NCBI GenBank assembly: GCA_040754425.1
Contig: JBFMCR010000018.1
Location: 1 to 18,766 of the forward strand
Source of the DNA: UBA6918 sp040754425
GTDB lineage: Bacteria > Pseudomonadota > Gammaproteobacteria > Burkholderiales > Thiobacillaceae
Direction of reading: 5' to 3'
Length of the DNA: 18,766 bases
Shown here piece after piece: positions 1-8,099 of the stretch. A program made the position numbers and the translations under genes. Below the pieces are notes generated by a model. The model worked only from the letters and a program-made list of their open reading frames with translations. It was not told the DNA's origin and did no database searches. Position 1 is the stretch's first letter, and every line of letters begins with the position of its first letter.

Positions 1-165
1 GAGCGCGAACGCCAGGCCGAGCTGGCAAAGCTCAAGGAGCGGGAGGAAGCGCTGGCCAGGGTCAGGGCCAAGCTGGAAAAAGAGGCTGCCAGGGAAAGGG
101 CGAAACCCAAGGCCACGGGCGGAGGAAAGCTCGGCGACGAAATGCAGTACGGCGTCGATCTGTAA
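1..165 (+). CDS. 3' end of unrecognised charged coiled-coil protein (partial)
   Basis: Frame 1 is open from the window edge to a TAA at 163-165, giving the last 54 residues of a protein whose start lies outside the window. The visible part is very rich in Glu, Arg, Lys, Ala and Leu (ERERQAELAKLKEREEAL and onward), as expected for a long charged helix or coiled coil. It ends in a short Gly-rich tail, GGGKLGDEMQYGVDL. I do not recognise a family; such low-complexity helices are poor evidence of function. It reads in the same direction as fccAB, but a gap of about 200 bases separates them, so co-transcription is uncertain. Confidence 0.6.
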   Translation, partial: ERERQAELAKLKEREEALARVRAKLEKEAARERAKPKATGGGKLGDEMQYGVDL

Positions 166-371
166 GCGGGGCAGACATTTTCCCGATCCTTTCTCTTACA
201 GGAGGCATGCCTATGGCCTGAATGCGCTCAGCACGACAACGACAGATACGAACAACGAGAAGCCAATTTTGCAGATGGCCGTTGCAATCCGGAGCTCGGC
301 TCAAGCGGGACACTTGGCCTCGGCACCGAGCCTCACCAATGAGGGAGTGCAACGTTAAACGGAGACAAAGC

Positions 372-707
372 ATGTTTTTATCGAACAAACACGGCAAAGC
401 CGTCCTCACCGGTCTTGCCGGTACCCTGGCGCTGGCATGTGCCGCATCGCTACAGGCGCAGGAAATTTCCCGCGCGGCCGTCATTGCCTCGACCTGCTAC
501 ACCTGTCATGGCACCTATGGCGTGAGCCCCGGTTCCATCCCTTCCATCAACGACATTTCCGCCGAGCGCATGGTCAGCATTCTGCAGGGCTTCCGCTCCG
601 GCCAGCGCGCGTCCACGGTCATGGGCCGCCATGCCAGCGGCTACACGGACGAAGAAATCAAGGAAGTGGCGCAGTACTTCGGCAACCTTCAGAAGCGGGG
701 GAAATGA
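372..707 (+). CDS. fccA: Flavocytochrome c sulfide dehydrogenase, small monohaem cytochrome c subunit
   Basis: This 111-residue periplasmic c-type cytochrome is the likely electron-accepting subunit of sulfide dehydrogenase, passing electrons from the FccB flavin to the respiratory chain. A signal peptide occupies about residues 1-30, with a probable cleavage after LQA. One haem site CYTCH lies at residues 42-46, and Met84 in STVMGRH is the likely sixth ligand. One haem in about 80 mature residues matches the short monohaem FccA type rather than the larger di-haem subunit of Allochromatium. The frame is open upstream to 222, but ATG 372 is chosen because GGAGA lies just before it (361-365) and the signal peptide starts there. 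fccB begins 3 bases after the stop, so the two are surely co-transcribed. Confidence 0.9.
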   Translation: MFLSNKHGKAVLTGLAGTLALACAASLQAQEISRAAVIASTCYTCHGTYGVSPGSIPSINDISAERMVSILQGFRSGQRASTVMGRHASGYTDEEIKEVAQYFGNLQKRGK

Positions 708-710
708 ATC

Positions 711-2015
711 ATGGCAGGCATTTCACGTAGGGATTTCGTAAAGCTGCTCGGCGCCGGCGGTGCCGCGTCCGCCCTGGGCCTGAACGCCGGTTGCGAGACC
801 GTTCCGAAGTCGGCCAAGGCTGCGCCGCGAGTGGTGGTCGTGGGCGGCGGTTTCGGCGGCGCGACCTGCGCCAAGTATCTGCGCATCTATGACCCGACGC
901 TCAACGTCACCATGATCGAGCAGAACCCCAACTTCATCACCTGTCCGGGCAGCAACTGGGTGCTGGGCGGCATGCGCACCATGCAGGACATCACCTTCGG
1001 CTACGACGCCTTGCGCGACAAGCACGGCGTCAATGTCGTGCACGACCGGGTGGTTTCGGTCGACGGGGCCAAGCGTGTCGTCAAGCTGGCGAGCGGCAGG
1101 CTCGTCGAGTACGACCGCCTGGTGATGTCGCCCGGCATCGATTTCCGCTGGGACGCGATCGGGGGCTATGACAAGGCCGCCAGCCAGGTGATTCCGCATG
1201 CATGGAAAGCCGGCCCGCAGACGCTGCTGCTGCAGAAGCAACTGCACGCCATGCGCGATGGCGGCACCTTCATCATTTGCCCGCCGCCCATGCCTTTCCG
1301 CTGCCCGCCGGGGCCGCCGGAGCGGGTGAGCATGGTGGCGCACTACTTCAAGACCCACAAGCCGCGCTCGAAGATCATCATCCTCGACGCCAAGGAGGAC
1401 TTCTCCAAGCAAGGGCTGTTCATGGACGCATGGAACGAGCTCTACCCCGGCATGATCGAGTTCGTGCCCGCTTCCAAGGGCGGCAAGGTCAGCCGCGTCG
1501 ATGCCAAGACCAACACCGTCTATACGGACGAAGGCCTGACCACGCACAAGGGCGATGTCATCAACATCATTCCGCCGCAGCGCGCAGGCGAGATTGCCGC
1601 ATCGAGCGGGCTGGTCGACCAGTCGGGCTGGTGCCCGGTGGACCAGCACACCTTCGAGTCCAGGCTGGTGCCGAACGTCCACGTCATCGGCGATTCCGCG
1701 GTGGCGGGCGCCCTGCCCAAGTCCGGCCATACAGCGAACAACACCGCCAAGATGACCGCGGCCTCCATCGTCTCGCTGTTCCGCGGCGTCAAGCCGCCGC
1801 AGCCTTCGCACGTCAACACCTGCTATAGCCTGGTGGGTCCGGATTACGGCATCAGCATCGCCGCGGTGTACCGGCTCAACGACAAAGGCGTGCTGGAAGG
1901 CGTCAAGGGCGCGGGTGGCTTGAGTCCCAGGGTTGCCCCGAGACTGCAGCGCGTGCAGGAGGCGGGTTATGCCCAGGGCTGGTACAAGGGCATCACCCAG
2001 GACACCTTCGGCTGA
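711..2015 (+). CDS. fccB: Flavocytochrome c sulfide dehydrogenase, FAD-binding subunit
   Basis: This 434-residue periplasmic flavoprotein oxidises sulfide to sulfur/polysulfide and reduces FccA. A Tat signal (SRRDFVKLLG, residues 5-14) indicates folded export with cofactor. The FAD dinucleotide motif VVVVGGGFGG is at 41-50. Cys78 in FITCPGSNW is the expected site of covalent 8-alpha-cysteinyl FAD; if the mature protein starts near residue 37 this equals Cys42 of the Allochromatium enzyme. Cys198 (in CPPPMPFRCPPGPPER, 190-205) and Cys371 (NTCYS) match the redox-active disulfide pair of the family. The usual PYER of that motif reads PPER here. A Cys at 28 near the end of the signal region resembles a lipobox only poorly. 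Full family length; a strong terminator follows. Confidence 0.95.
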   Translation: MAGISRRDFVKLLGAGGAASALGLNAGCETVPKSAKAAPRVVVVGGGFGGATCAKYLRIYDPTLNVTMIEQNPNFITCPGSNWVLGGMRTMQDITFGYDALRDKHGVNVVHDRVVSVDGAKRVVKLASGRLVEYDRLVMSPGIDFRWDAIGGYDKAASQVIPHAWKAGPQTLLLQKQLHAMRDGGTFIICPPPMPFRCPPGPPERVSMVAHYFKTHKPRSKIIILDAKEDFSKQGLFMDAWNELYPGMIEFVPASKGGKVSRVDAKTNTVYTDEGLTTHKGDVINIIPPQRAGEIAASSGLVDQSGWCPVDQHTFESRLVPNVHVIGDSAVAGALPKSGHTANNTAKMTAASIVSLFRGVKPPQPSHVNTCYSLVGPDYGISIAAVYRLNDKGVLEGVKGAGGLSPRVAPRLQRVQEAGYAQGWYKGITQDTFG

Positions 2016-2046
2016 TCGATTCAAGAACCCCTCCTCTTGGAGTTCA

Positions 2047-2076
2047 AGGGCGGCTTCGGCTGCCCTCTTTTTTTTT
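2047..2076 (+). terminator. Rho-independent terminator after fccAB
   Basis: An 8-base-pair stem AGGGCGGC / GCTGCCCT (one G-U pair) closes a stable TTCG tetraloop at 2055-2058 and is followed by C and nine T residues (2068-2076). This is a textbook intrinsic terminator, 31 bases past the fccB stop, and separates fccAB from the next gene. Confidence 0.9.
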
Positions 2077-2154
2077 GTCCCCGGCGCATGGGCCGGCGCG
2101 AGGGGGGTGTTATGCTCGTTGCGGCGAATACAAGCATGCTCGATCGAACGGACC

Positions 2155-2901
2155 ATGGACTTTTCCATTTCCCAGCCCCTGTTGGCAGCCTGGCTTGCCG
2201 TGAGCGCACGACTGCTGGGCTGGGCGGCGCTCGATCCTCTCGCGGGGCGGCTGCCCTGGAGCCTGCGTCTGCTGCTGGCTGGCGCGCTGGCGTGGGTGTG
2301 GGTACCGGGACAGGCGGCACTACAGGCTGAGCCGTTTTCCGCTCCCGGCCTGATTTCCCTGGGCTTGTCGTTTCTGACCGGCGCCATGCTGGGTTTTGCC
2401 GCGCGCCTCGTCGTTGCCGTGGCGGAAACCGCGCTGCCCATGCTCGGCCTCACCGCCAGCCTGGGCCTGACCCAGGCGGTTCCTGAGCAGAAAGGCGGTC
2501 TGGACCCGGTACTGCGGGCGCTGGCCTGGTGGCTGGCGCTGCTGGCCTTCTTCTCCACCAACGGCCACCTGCTGGTGGTGCAGGCCCTCGACGCGAGCTT
2601 CGCCGCAGTGCCGGTTGCCGGCCTGCCGGATGCGGTATCGGCAAGGCAACTGGTCGAGGCGGGCGGCATCTTGCTGGCGGCGGCGCTGCAACTGAGCCTG
2701 CCCATGCTGGTGCTGGTGCTGCTGGCGCATTTCGCCTTCGCCGTCATGAGCCGCACCTTGCCTGGCGTCGACAGTTTCTCCGTAGGGCTGACGCTGGGGA
2801 GCTTCGTCCTGCTGGGCGGACTGGCCATGGCCGTGCCCTTGCTGGTGTCCGGACTGACTGGCCTCTTTGTCCGCATGTTGCCCCAGCTCTTACCCAGCTA
2901 A
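2155..2901 (+). CDS. fliR: Orphan FliR-type flagellar/type III export gate membrane protein
   Basis: A 248-residue, very hydrophobic polytopic inner-membrane protein. Its layout matches the FliR/SctT family: an amino-terminal helix pair, the stretch STNGHLLVVQALDASFAAVP (about residues 130-149) corresponding to the family's GHLLLIRAL.ESF..LP signature, and a C-terminal region with LPMLVLVLLAHFAFAVMSR followed by a further helix pair. FliR, with FliP and FliQ, forms the export gate of the flagellar secretion system. Length is close to the usual 250-260. The frame is open upstream to 1933 through the terminator, so ATG 2155 is taken as the start; only a weak ACGGA precedes it. No fliP, fliQ or flhB is adjacent, which is unusual. 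A lone homologue serving another export system cannot be excluded. Confidence 0.8.
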   Translation: MDFSISQPLLAAWLAVSARLLGWAALDPLAGRLPWSLRLLLAGALAWVWVPGQAALQAEPFSAPGLISLGLSFLTGAMLGFAARLVVAVAETALPMLGLTASLGLTQAVPEQKGGLDPVLRALAWWLALLAFFSTNGHLLVVQALDASFAAVPVAGLPDAVSARQLVEAGGILLAAALQLSLPMLVLVLLAHFAFAVMSRTLPGVDSFSVGLTLGSFVLLGGLAMAVPLLVSGLTGLFVRMLPQLLPS

Positions 2902-2949
2902 TCCCCTGAATGGTTTAGAATTGGCCTTTTATTTTCGGCCTCAGCATCA

Positions 2950-3825
2950 ATGATCAAGGGCAGTCTGGTGGCGATCGTCACCCCCATGCATGAAGACGGC
3001 AGCCTGGACTTTCCCAGCCTGCGCAAGTTGCTCGACTGGCATGTCGAACAGGGCACCGACGGCATCGTGGTGGTCGGCACCACCGGCGAATCGCCGACCG
3101 TCGATTACGACGAGCATTGCGAACTCATCCGCGTGACCGTGGAGCAGATCGCCGGGCGTATTCCGGTGATCGCCGGCACCGGCGGCAACTCCACGCGCGA
3201 GGCCATCGAACTCACGCATTGCGCCAAGGCCGCCGGCGCCGACGCCGTGCTGTCGGTCGTGCCCTACTACAACAAGCCCACGCAGGAAGGCCTCTATCGC
3301 CACTTCAAGGCCATTGCCGAAGGCGTGGACATTCCGGTCATCCTTTACAACGTGCCGGGCCGCACCGTGGCCGACATGGCCAACGACACCGTGCTGCGCC
3401 TGGCCGAGATTCCCAACATCGTCGGCATCAAGGACGCCACCGGCAACATCGAACGCGGCACCGATCTCATGCGCCGCGCGCCTGCGGACTTTGCGCTCTA
3501 CAGCGGCGACGACGCCAGCGGCCTGGCTTTCATGCTGCTGGGCGGACATGGGGTGATTTCGGTGACGACCAACGTCGCGCCCAGGCTGATGCACGAGATG
3601 TGCGAAGCCGCATTTGCCGGGAACCTGCAGCGCGCCCGCGAGATCAATTTGCAACTGTTCGGCCTGCACACCAGGCTGTTCGTCGAGGCAAACCCGATTC
3701 CCGTGAAATGGGCGCTGGCCGAAATGGGCAGGATCAAGCATGGCCTGCGTCTGCCCCTGAGTCCGCTGTCCCGGGCCAACCATGAAGTTGTCCGCGCAGC
3801 CATGAAACAGGCTGGCGTTCTGTGA
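2950..3825 (+). CDS. dapA: 4-hydroxy-tetrahydrodipicolinate synthase
   Basis: This cytosolic TIM-barrel enzyme condenses pyruvate with aspartate semialdehyde, the first committed step of lysine and meso-diaminopimelate synthesis. At 291 residues it is full length. The Schiff-base lysine is Lys161 in GIKDATGN, and the proton-relay set Thr44 (VVGTTGES), Tyr107 (VVPYYNKP) and Tyr133 (ILYNVPGRT) all fall at the same numbers as in the E. coli enzyme, with Arg138 for substrate carboxylate binding. The start follows from this alignment, although no good Shine-Dalgarno sequence precedes it. A -10-like TAGAAT at 2916-2921 may mark its own promoter. bamC follows within a few bases. Confidence 0.97.
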   Translation: MIKGSLVAIVTPMHEDGSLDFPSLRKLLDWHVEQGTDGIVVVGTTGESPTVDYDEHCELIRVTVEQIAGRIPVIAGTGGNSTREAIELTHCAKAAGADAVLSVVPYYNKPTQEGLYRHFKAIAEGVDIPVILYNVPGRTVADMANDTVLRLAEIPNIVGIKDATGNIERGTDLMRRAPADFALYSGDDASGLAFMLLGGHGVISVTTNVAPRLMHEMCEAAFAGNLQRAREINLQLFGLHTRLFVEANPIPVKWALAEMGRIKHGLRLPLSPLSRANHEVVRAAMKQAGVL

Positions 3826-3833
3826 GGATGAAA

Positions 3834-4928
3834 ATGCGCGTATTGATGCTGGTTACGGTAACTGTCGCGGCGCTGGCGCTCGCCGGCTGCGAGGTGCTGG
3901 AACCCAAGAAGATCGACTACAAGTCGGCCAGCAAGGCCCCCTCGCTGGAAGTGCCCCCCGATCTCACCGCGCCGACCGGCGACAACCGCTATAGCGTGCC
4001 CGATGTGGGCGGCGCCGGTGCGGCGACCTATTCCGCCTACTCCAGGGAACGCGCGGAAAGGCCGGCGGCCGGTGCTGTCGTGCTGCCCGAGCAGGACAAG
4101 GTGCGCATCGAGCGTGCCGGCACCCAGCGCTGGCTGGTGGTGTCGGTTCCGCCTGAAGAGGCGTGGCCGGTCATCAAGAATTTCTGGCAGGAACTGGGTT
4201 TCATCATCAACCTGGAATCCAAGGAAACCGGCGTGATGGAAACCGACTGGGCGGAAAACCGCGCCAACATTCCGCAGGACTTCATTCGCCGTTCGATCGG
4301 CAAGGTGATCGAAGGGCTTTATTCCACGCCCGAGCGCGACAAATTCCGCACCCGCCTTGAGAAGGGCGAACACGGCACCGAGATCTACATCAGCCATCGC
4401 GGCATGTACGAGGTCTATGCCGACGAAGGCAAGGACAAGACCGTATGGCAGCCGCGCCCACCCGATCCCGAGCTGGAAGCCGAGATGCTGCGCCGCCTGA
4501 TGCTGCGCTTCGGCGTTGAGGAGGCGCGCGCCGAAACCATGCTGGCCAAACAGCAGGCGCCGGAAATGGCGCGCATCGTCGGCGGCGACCTGGAAATGGA
4601 TGAAAGCTTCGACCGCGCCTGGCGCCGCGTCGGCCTTGCGCTCGACCGTGTCGGTTTCGCCGTGGAAGACCGCGACCGTTCGCGCGGTACCTACTACGTG
4701 CGCTATATCGACCCGCAGATCGACAACGCGAGCAAAGAGGATGAAGGCATCCTGTCCAAACTGGCCTTCTGGCGCAGCGGCAAGGAGCAGACCTCCCCGC
4801 AGCTGCAAATCCACGTGATCGAGCTGGGCGACAAGACGCGCGTGACCGTCACCGGCGACGAGGGCAAGCCCGCCGATCCCAACACGCAGAAGCGGATCAT
4901 CAATCTGCTGCACAGGGAACTGAAGTAA
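3834..4928 (+). CDS. bamC: Outer membrane assembly lipoprotein BamC
   Basis: This 364-residue lipoprotein belongs to the BamC/NlpB family, an accessory part of the BAM complex that inserts beta-barrel proteins in the outer membrane. A short hydrophobic signal ends in the lipobox LAGC with the lipidated Cys at residue 19. A proline-rich, largely unstructured segment follows (SLEVPPDLTAPTGDNRYSVPD), as is typical of BamC, where it contacts BamD. Two repeated helix-grip domains then follow, each marked by a rare W...G..L or AWRRVGLALDRVGF-like start. Position directly after dapA matches many Beta- and Gammaproteobacteria. In-frame GTG 3822 and ATG 3828 are also possible; ATG 3834 is preferred because GAGG at 3824-3827 lies 6 bases before it. 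Confidence 0.88.
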   Translation: MRVLMLVTVTVAALALAGCEVLEPKKIDYKSASKAPSLEVPPDLTAPTGDNRYSVPDVGGAGAATYSAYSRERAERPAAGAVVLPEQDKVRIERAGTQRWLVVSVPPEEAWPVIKNFWQELGFIINLESKETGVMETDWAENRANIPQDFIRRSIGKVIEGLYSTPERDKFRTRLEKGEHGTEIYISHRGMYEVYADEGKDKTVWQPRPPDPELEAEMLRRLMLRFGVEEARAETMLAKQQAPEMARIVGGDLEMDESFDRAWRRVGLALDRVGFAVEDRDRSRGTYYVRYIDPQIDNASKEDEGILSKLAFWRSGKEQTSPQLQIHVIELGDKTRVTVTGDEGKPADPNTQKRIINLLHRELK

Positions 4929-4935
4929 GCGCCGG

Positions 4936-5709
4936 ATGCCGCTTAGATTCGCAAGCCTGGGCAGCGGCAGCGAGGGCAATGCCCTGGTCGTGGAGGCGGG
5001 CGCCACGCGGGTGCTGATGGATTGCGGCTTCTCGCTTGCCGAGACCCGCGCACGCCTTGCACGCCTCGGCCTGGCGCCGGAAGACCTGGACGCCGTGATC
5101 GTGACGCATGAACACGGCGACCACATCGGCGGCGTGGCGCGGCTGGCGGTCAAGCACGAACTGCCGGTGTGGTGCACGCACGGCACCTGGATCAACTGGC
5201 GCATGCAGGCGGACGTGATGCCCTGGCTGGAAATGATCGATCCGCATCGGCCGTTTGCGGTCGGCGATCTGGAAATCCAGCCCTTCGCGGTGCCGCACGA
5301 TGCGCGCGAGCCGGTGCAGTTCGTGTTTCGCGGAGCGGGAAGGTTGCTGGGCGTGCTCACCGATGCCGGGCATGTCACCCCGCACATCGCGGCCAGCCTG
5401 AGCGGCGTCCAGGCATTGGTGCTGGAGTGCAACCACGATGCCGGCATGCTGGCCGCGGGACCTTATCCGCCCAGTTTGAAAAAGCGCGTGGGCGGGCGCT
5501 ACGGCCACTTGGAAAACCGTCAGGCGGCCGCACTCTTGAAGCAAATGGACGTATCCGCGTTGCGCCATGTGATTGCGGCGCATCTTTCGCAGAAGAACAA
5601 CACCCCTGCGCTGGCGCGAAAGGCCTTGGCCGAAGCGCTCGGCTGCGAAGCGGAATGGATAGAAGTGGCCTGCCAGGATGGCGGGTTTGACTGGCGGACG
5701 GTCGATTAG
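4936..5709 (+). CDS. WalJ/YycJ-type metallo-beta-lactamase-fold hydrolase
   Basis: A 257-residue soluble metallo-hydrolase. The N-terminal FASLGSGSEGNALVVE and the metal site HEHGDH (residues 58-63, HxHxDH), with later His residues in AVPHDA and AAHLSQKNN, place it in the YycJ/WalJ/VicX branch of the metallo-beta-lactamase superfamily. Members are thought to be phosphodiesterases or nucleases; the substrate of proteobacterial members is not settled. It starts 7 bases after bamC and is probably translated from the dapA-bamC transcript. The same gene order occurs in other Betaproteobacteria. Confidence 0.88.
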   Translation: MPLRFASLGSGSEGNALVVEAGATRVLMDCGFSLAETRARLARLGLAPEDLDAVIVTHEHGDHIGGVARLAVKHELPVWCTHGTWINWRMQADVMPWLEMIDPHRPFAVGDLEIQPFAVPHDAREPVQFVFRGAGRLLGVLTDAGHVTPHIAASLSGVQALVLECNHDAGMLAAGPYPPSLKKRVGGRYGHLENRQAAALLKQMDVSALRHVIAAHLSQKNNTPALARKALAEALGCEAEWIEVACQDGGFDWRTVD

Positions 5710-5729
5710 CCCGCTGCCGATTGGAGAAT

Positions 5730-7010
5730 ATGGCTTTTACCGACCTGGGGCTGCGCCCCGAAATACTCAATGCCCTGTCTGACCTCGGCTACAAGGAGCC
5801 GTCGCCCATCCAGGAGGCGGTGATTCCCGTCGCCTTGCAGGGGCATGACGTGCTCGCAGCGGCGCAAACCGGCACCGGCAAGACGGCGGGCTTTGCCTTG
5901 CCCATCATCGAGAAGCTGGCGCCCATGGCCAGCACCAGCACCTCGCCCGCGCGCCATCCCATCCGCGCGCTCATCCTCGCGCCCACGCGCGAACTGGCGA
6001 TCCAGGTCGAGGAAAGCATCAAGGCCTATACCAAATACCTGCCGCTCAGGTCGCTATGCGTGTACGGCGGCGTCAACATCGAGACCCAGATTCCCGCGCT
6101 GAAAGCCGGCGTCGAAATCCTCGTCGCCACCCCCGGGCGGCTGCTCGACCACGTGCAAAACAAGACCCTCAGTCTGTCGCAGGTGTCCATGCTGGTGCTG
6201 GACGAGGCCGACCGCATGCTCGACATGGGCTTTATGCCCGACTTGAAGCGCATCATCGGGCTCTTGCCCGCGCAGCGCCAGAACCTGATGTTTTCCGCCA
6301 CCTTTCCGCAGGAAATCGAATCGCTCGCGCGCGCCTTCCTGAAAAACCCGCAGCGCATCGAAGTCGCGCGCCGCAATGCCACGGGCGAGAACATCACCCA
6401 GGTGCTGCATCCGGTGCACCACGAGAAAAAGCGCGCGCTGCTGATCCATCTCATCCGCAGCCGCAAACTCAACCAGGTGCTGGTGTTCACGGGGACGAAA
6501 CTTGGCGCCAACCGCCTTGCCAACGAGCTGAACAAGTCCGGCATCCATGCCGCCGCCATCCACGGCGACAAGACCCAGGGCGAGCGCATCAAGGCGCTGG
6601 ATGATTTCAAGGCGGGCGAAGTCGGCGTGCTGGTGGCGACCGACGTCGCCGCGCGCGGCCTCGACATCTCCGCGCTGCCTTATGTGATCAACTACGACCT
6701 GCCGCACAACGCCGAGGACTACGTGCACCGCATCGGGCGCACCGGCCGCGCCGGCGCTTCCGGCGAAGCCATCTCGCTCATGACCGAGGACGAGGCGCGC
6801 TATCTCAAGGACATCGAAAAGCTCATCGGCAAGACCATCGACCAGGTGCTGGTACCGGGCTATTCGCCGGGTGCGGCGCACGTGCCGGACTACCGCGCGC
6901 CCGCCGCGCCGGCCATTGCCCGGCCCGTGCCGGTCGCTTCCGCGCCGTCCAAGCCCCCCGCCAAGCAGGTCGCCGCGCTGTTCCGCATGCCGACTTCTTC
7001 GCAGGAATAG
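5730..7010 (+). CDS. rhlE: RhlE-type DEAD-box ATP-dependent RNA helicase
   Basis: A 426-residue RNA helicase with all core motifs in order: Q motif (F..LGL.PEIL to SPIQ, 3-28), Walker A AQTGTGKT (45-52), PTRELA (85-90), TPGR (134-137), DEAD (158-161), SAT (189-191), VLVFTGT (250-256), ATDVAARGLD (303-312) and HRIGRTGR (333-340). The short C-terminal tail is rich in Pro and Ala without RNA-binding repeats, and the overall match is to the RhlE branch involved in ribosome maturation and RNA turnover. The frame opens at TTG 5721, but ATG 5730 has GGAGA immediately before it and starts the family-like MAFTDLGL. It begins 20 bases after the hydrolase gene. Confidence 0.93.
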   Translation: MAFTDLGLRPEILNALSDLGYKEPSPIQEAVIPVALQGHDVLAAAQTGTGKTAGFALPIIEKLAPMASTSTSPARHPIRALILAPTRELAIQVEESIKAYTKYLPLRSLCVYGGVNIETQIPALKAGVEILVATPGRLLDHVQNKTLSLSQVSMLVLDEADRMLDMGFMPDLKRIIGLLPAQRQNLMFSATFPQEIESLARAFLKNPQRIEVARRNATGENITQVLHPVHHEKKRALLIHLIRSRKLNQVLVFTGTKLGANRLANELNKSGIHAAAIHGDKTQGERIKALDDFKAGEVGVLVATDVAARGLDISALPYVINYDLPHNAEDYVHRIGRTGRAGASGEAISLMTEDEARYLKDIEKLIGKTIDQVLVPGYSPGAAHVPDYRAPAAPAIARPVPVASAPSKPPAKQVAALFRMPTSSQE

Positions 7011-7041
7011 CGCGCCTCAAGGCGCACGGGCGCAGGAGATT

Positions 7042-7092
7042 CAAGATTCAAGAGCGGCGCTGCGCGCCTTCAAGAAAAAATCTTGAATCTTG
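7042..7092. repeat. Inverted repeat CAAGATTCAAGA / TCTTGAATCTTG
   Basis: Two 12-base arms (7042-7053 and 7081-7092) are exact reverse complements around a 27-base loop that itself contains GGCGC / GCGCC. The left arm lies in a partly tandem AGATTCAAGATTCAAGA (7037-7053). The same core word CAAGATTCAAG recurs twice at 12370-12394, so this is a member of a dispersed family. It lies between the helicase stop and the next ATG, and its right arm ends 14 bases before that ATG. Confidence 0.8.
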
Positions 7093-7106
7093 TACCTGAT
7101 TTCCCC

Positions 7107-7418
7107 ATGACCGAATTCATCGTTCTCCTGCTGCTTGGCGCCGCGGTCTGGTTCGTGTCGGACAGCCTCAAGGCGCGCGAGGCCGCGCATGCCGCCGCGC
7201 GCCGCGCCTGCGAAGAGGCGGGAGTTCAGTTTCTCGACGACACCGTCAGCCAGTCCGCCCTGCGTCTTGCGCGCAATGCCGAGGGCCGGCTCATGTTCGA
7301 ACGCTGTTTCCGTTTTGAATTCAGCCCCACCGGCGATGACCGACAGCAGGGGAGGGTGAGGCTTTTGGGCAGCCGGGTGCAGGATGTGAACCTGGCCCGG
7401 CTGTGGCTGGTCGACTGA
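7107..7418 (+). CDS. DUF3301-type small membrane-anchored protein
   Basis: A 103-residue protein with one N-terminal transmembrane helix (about residues 3-19, FIVLLLLGAAVWFVSDS), a charged helical stretch, then a small soluble domain with the conserved-looking segments CEEAGVQFLDDTV, ALRLARN and RCFRFEFSPTGDDR. This pattern matches the DUF3301 family of Proteobacteria, whose function is unknown. ATG 7107 is chosen over the in-frame TTG 7083 because the TTG lies inside the inverted repeat and the hydrophobic helix starts at 7107. No clear Shine-Dalgarno sequence is present. Its stop codon abuts the stop of the convergent cytochrome gene. Confidence 0.8.
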   Translation: MTEFIVLLLLGAAVWFVSDSLKAREAAHAAARRACEEAGVQFLDDTVSQSALRLARNAEGRLMFERCFRFEFSPTGDDRQQGRVRLLGSRVQDVNLARLWLVD

Positions 7419-8015
7419 TTACTGCATGCTGGCGAGATAGTCCGCCAGGTTCTGGATGTCGCTGTCATTGAGGTTGCGGGTGTAGGCCGCCATCTGCGGG
7501 TCGATGCGCTCGCCGGTGCCGCTGCGATAGCGCTTGAGCGAAGCCTGCACATATTCCTGCTGCTGGCCTGCCAGGCGCGGGATTTTTTCCGTGCCGTAGC
7601 CGCTGGCTCCATGGCAGATGATGCACAGGCTCTCGTAGAGCTTCTTGCCGGCCTGCACGCGGGCGGGGTTGGTGATTGGCCTGGTCACCACTTTTTCCTG
7701 CGAAAAGTAGAGGGCGATGTTCTTGCGCTCTTCCGGCGTCAGCGCCTTGATCAGGCCTTCCATGAATTCGTCCTTGCGCTGGCCGGTCACGAACTTGTTC
7801 ATCTGCGTCAGCAGGTAAACCTCGTTCTGGCCCGCCAGGTTGGGGGTGTCTGGGCGTACGCTGCTGCCGCCCACGCCGTGGCAGTGGCGGCAGAACTGCG
7901 CGCTTTTCTGGCCGTGTTTTAGCGCCGATTCGTCGAATTTCCCGGCCGGCTCGGCCGCATGCACGGAAGTCAGCAGCGCAAGGCCGCTCAGTACGGGGAG
8001 GATGAACTTTTTCAT
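7419..8015 (-). CDS. Di-haem cytochrome c4-like protein
   Basis: A 198-residue periplasmic cytochrome with a signal peptide (1-20, cleavage after VHA) and two tandem class I haem domains. The haem sites are CRHCH (42-46) and CIICH (131-135); Met85 and Met175 are the likely axial ligands. PNLAGQNEVYL and PRLAGQQQEYV are the paired cytochrome c4 signatures following each haem. Such proteins carry electrons to terminal oxidases or between periplasmic partners. The gene is the last of a minus-strand group after msrB and the flavoprotein, with an 84-base gap before it, so it may have its own promoter. It overlaps nothing but abuts the DUF3301 gene tail to tail. Confidence 0.92.
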   Translation of the reverse strand: MKKFILPVLSGLALLTSVHAAEPAGKFDESALKHGQKSAQFCRHCHGVGGSSVRPDTPNLAGQNEVYLLTQMNKFVTGQRKDEFMEGLIKALTPEERKNIALYFSQEKVVTRPITNPARVQAGKKLYESLCIICHGASGYGTEKIPRLAGQQQEYVQASLKRYRSGTGERIDPQMAAYTRNLNDSDIQNLADYLASMQ

Positions 8016-8099
8016 GATGGTCAGAGCTTGTAAATTCCGCAGCAGTTAGAATTAACGGGCGCAAAATTAGAAGTCTTTAGTGGCGCGCCTGCCGCTAGC

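Noticed and set aside
222..371. N-terminal extension of the fccA frame to ATG 222
   Set aside because: The added 50 residues are Arg-rich and not family-like, and the signal peptide and ribosome site support ATG 372.
723..2876. A 717-codon open frame on the minus strand
   Set aside because: Antisense of fccB and fliR; no motif. A high-GC shadow frame.
2902..2949. GGCC-TTTTATTTTC-GGCC before dapA as a terminator for fliR
   Set aside because: Only four base pairs and the T-rich part is in the loop, not after the stem.
3498..5447. A 649-codon open frame on the minus strand
   Set aside because: Antisense of dapA, bamC and the hydrolase gene, all confidently identified.
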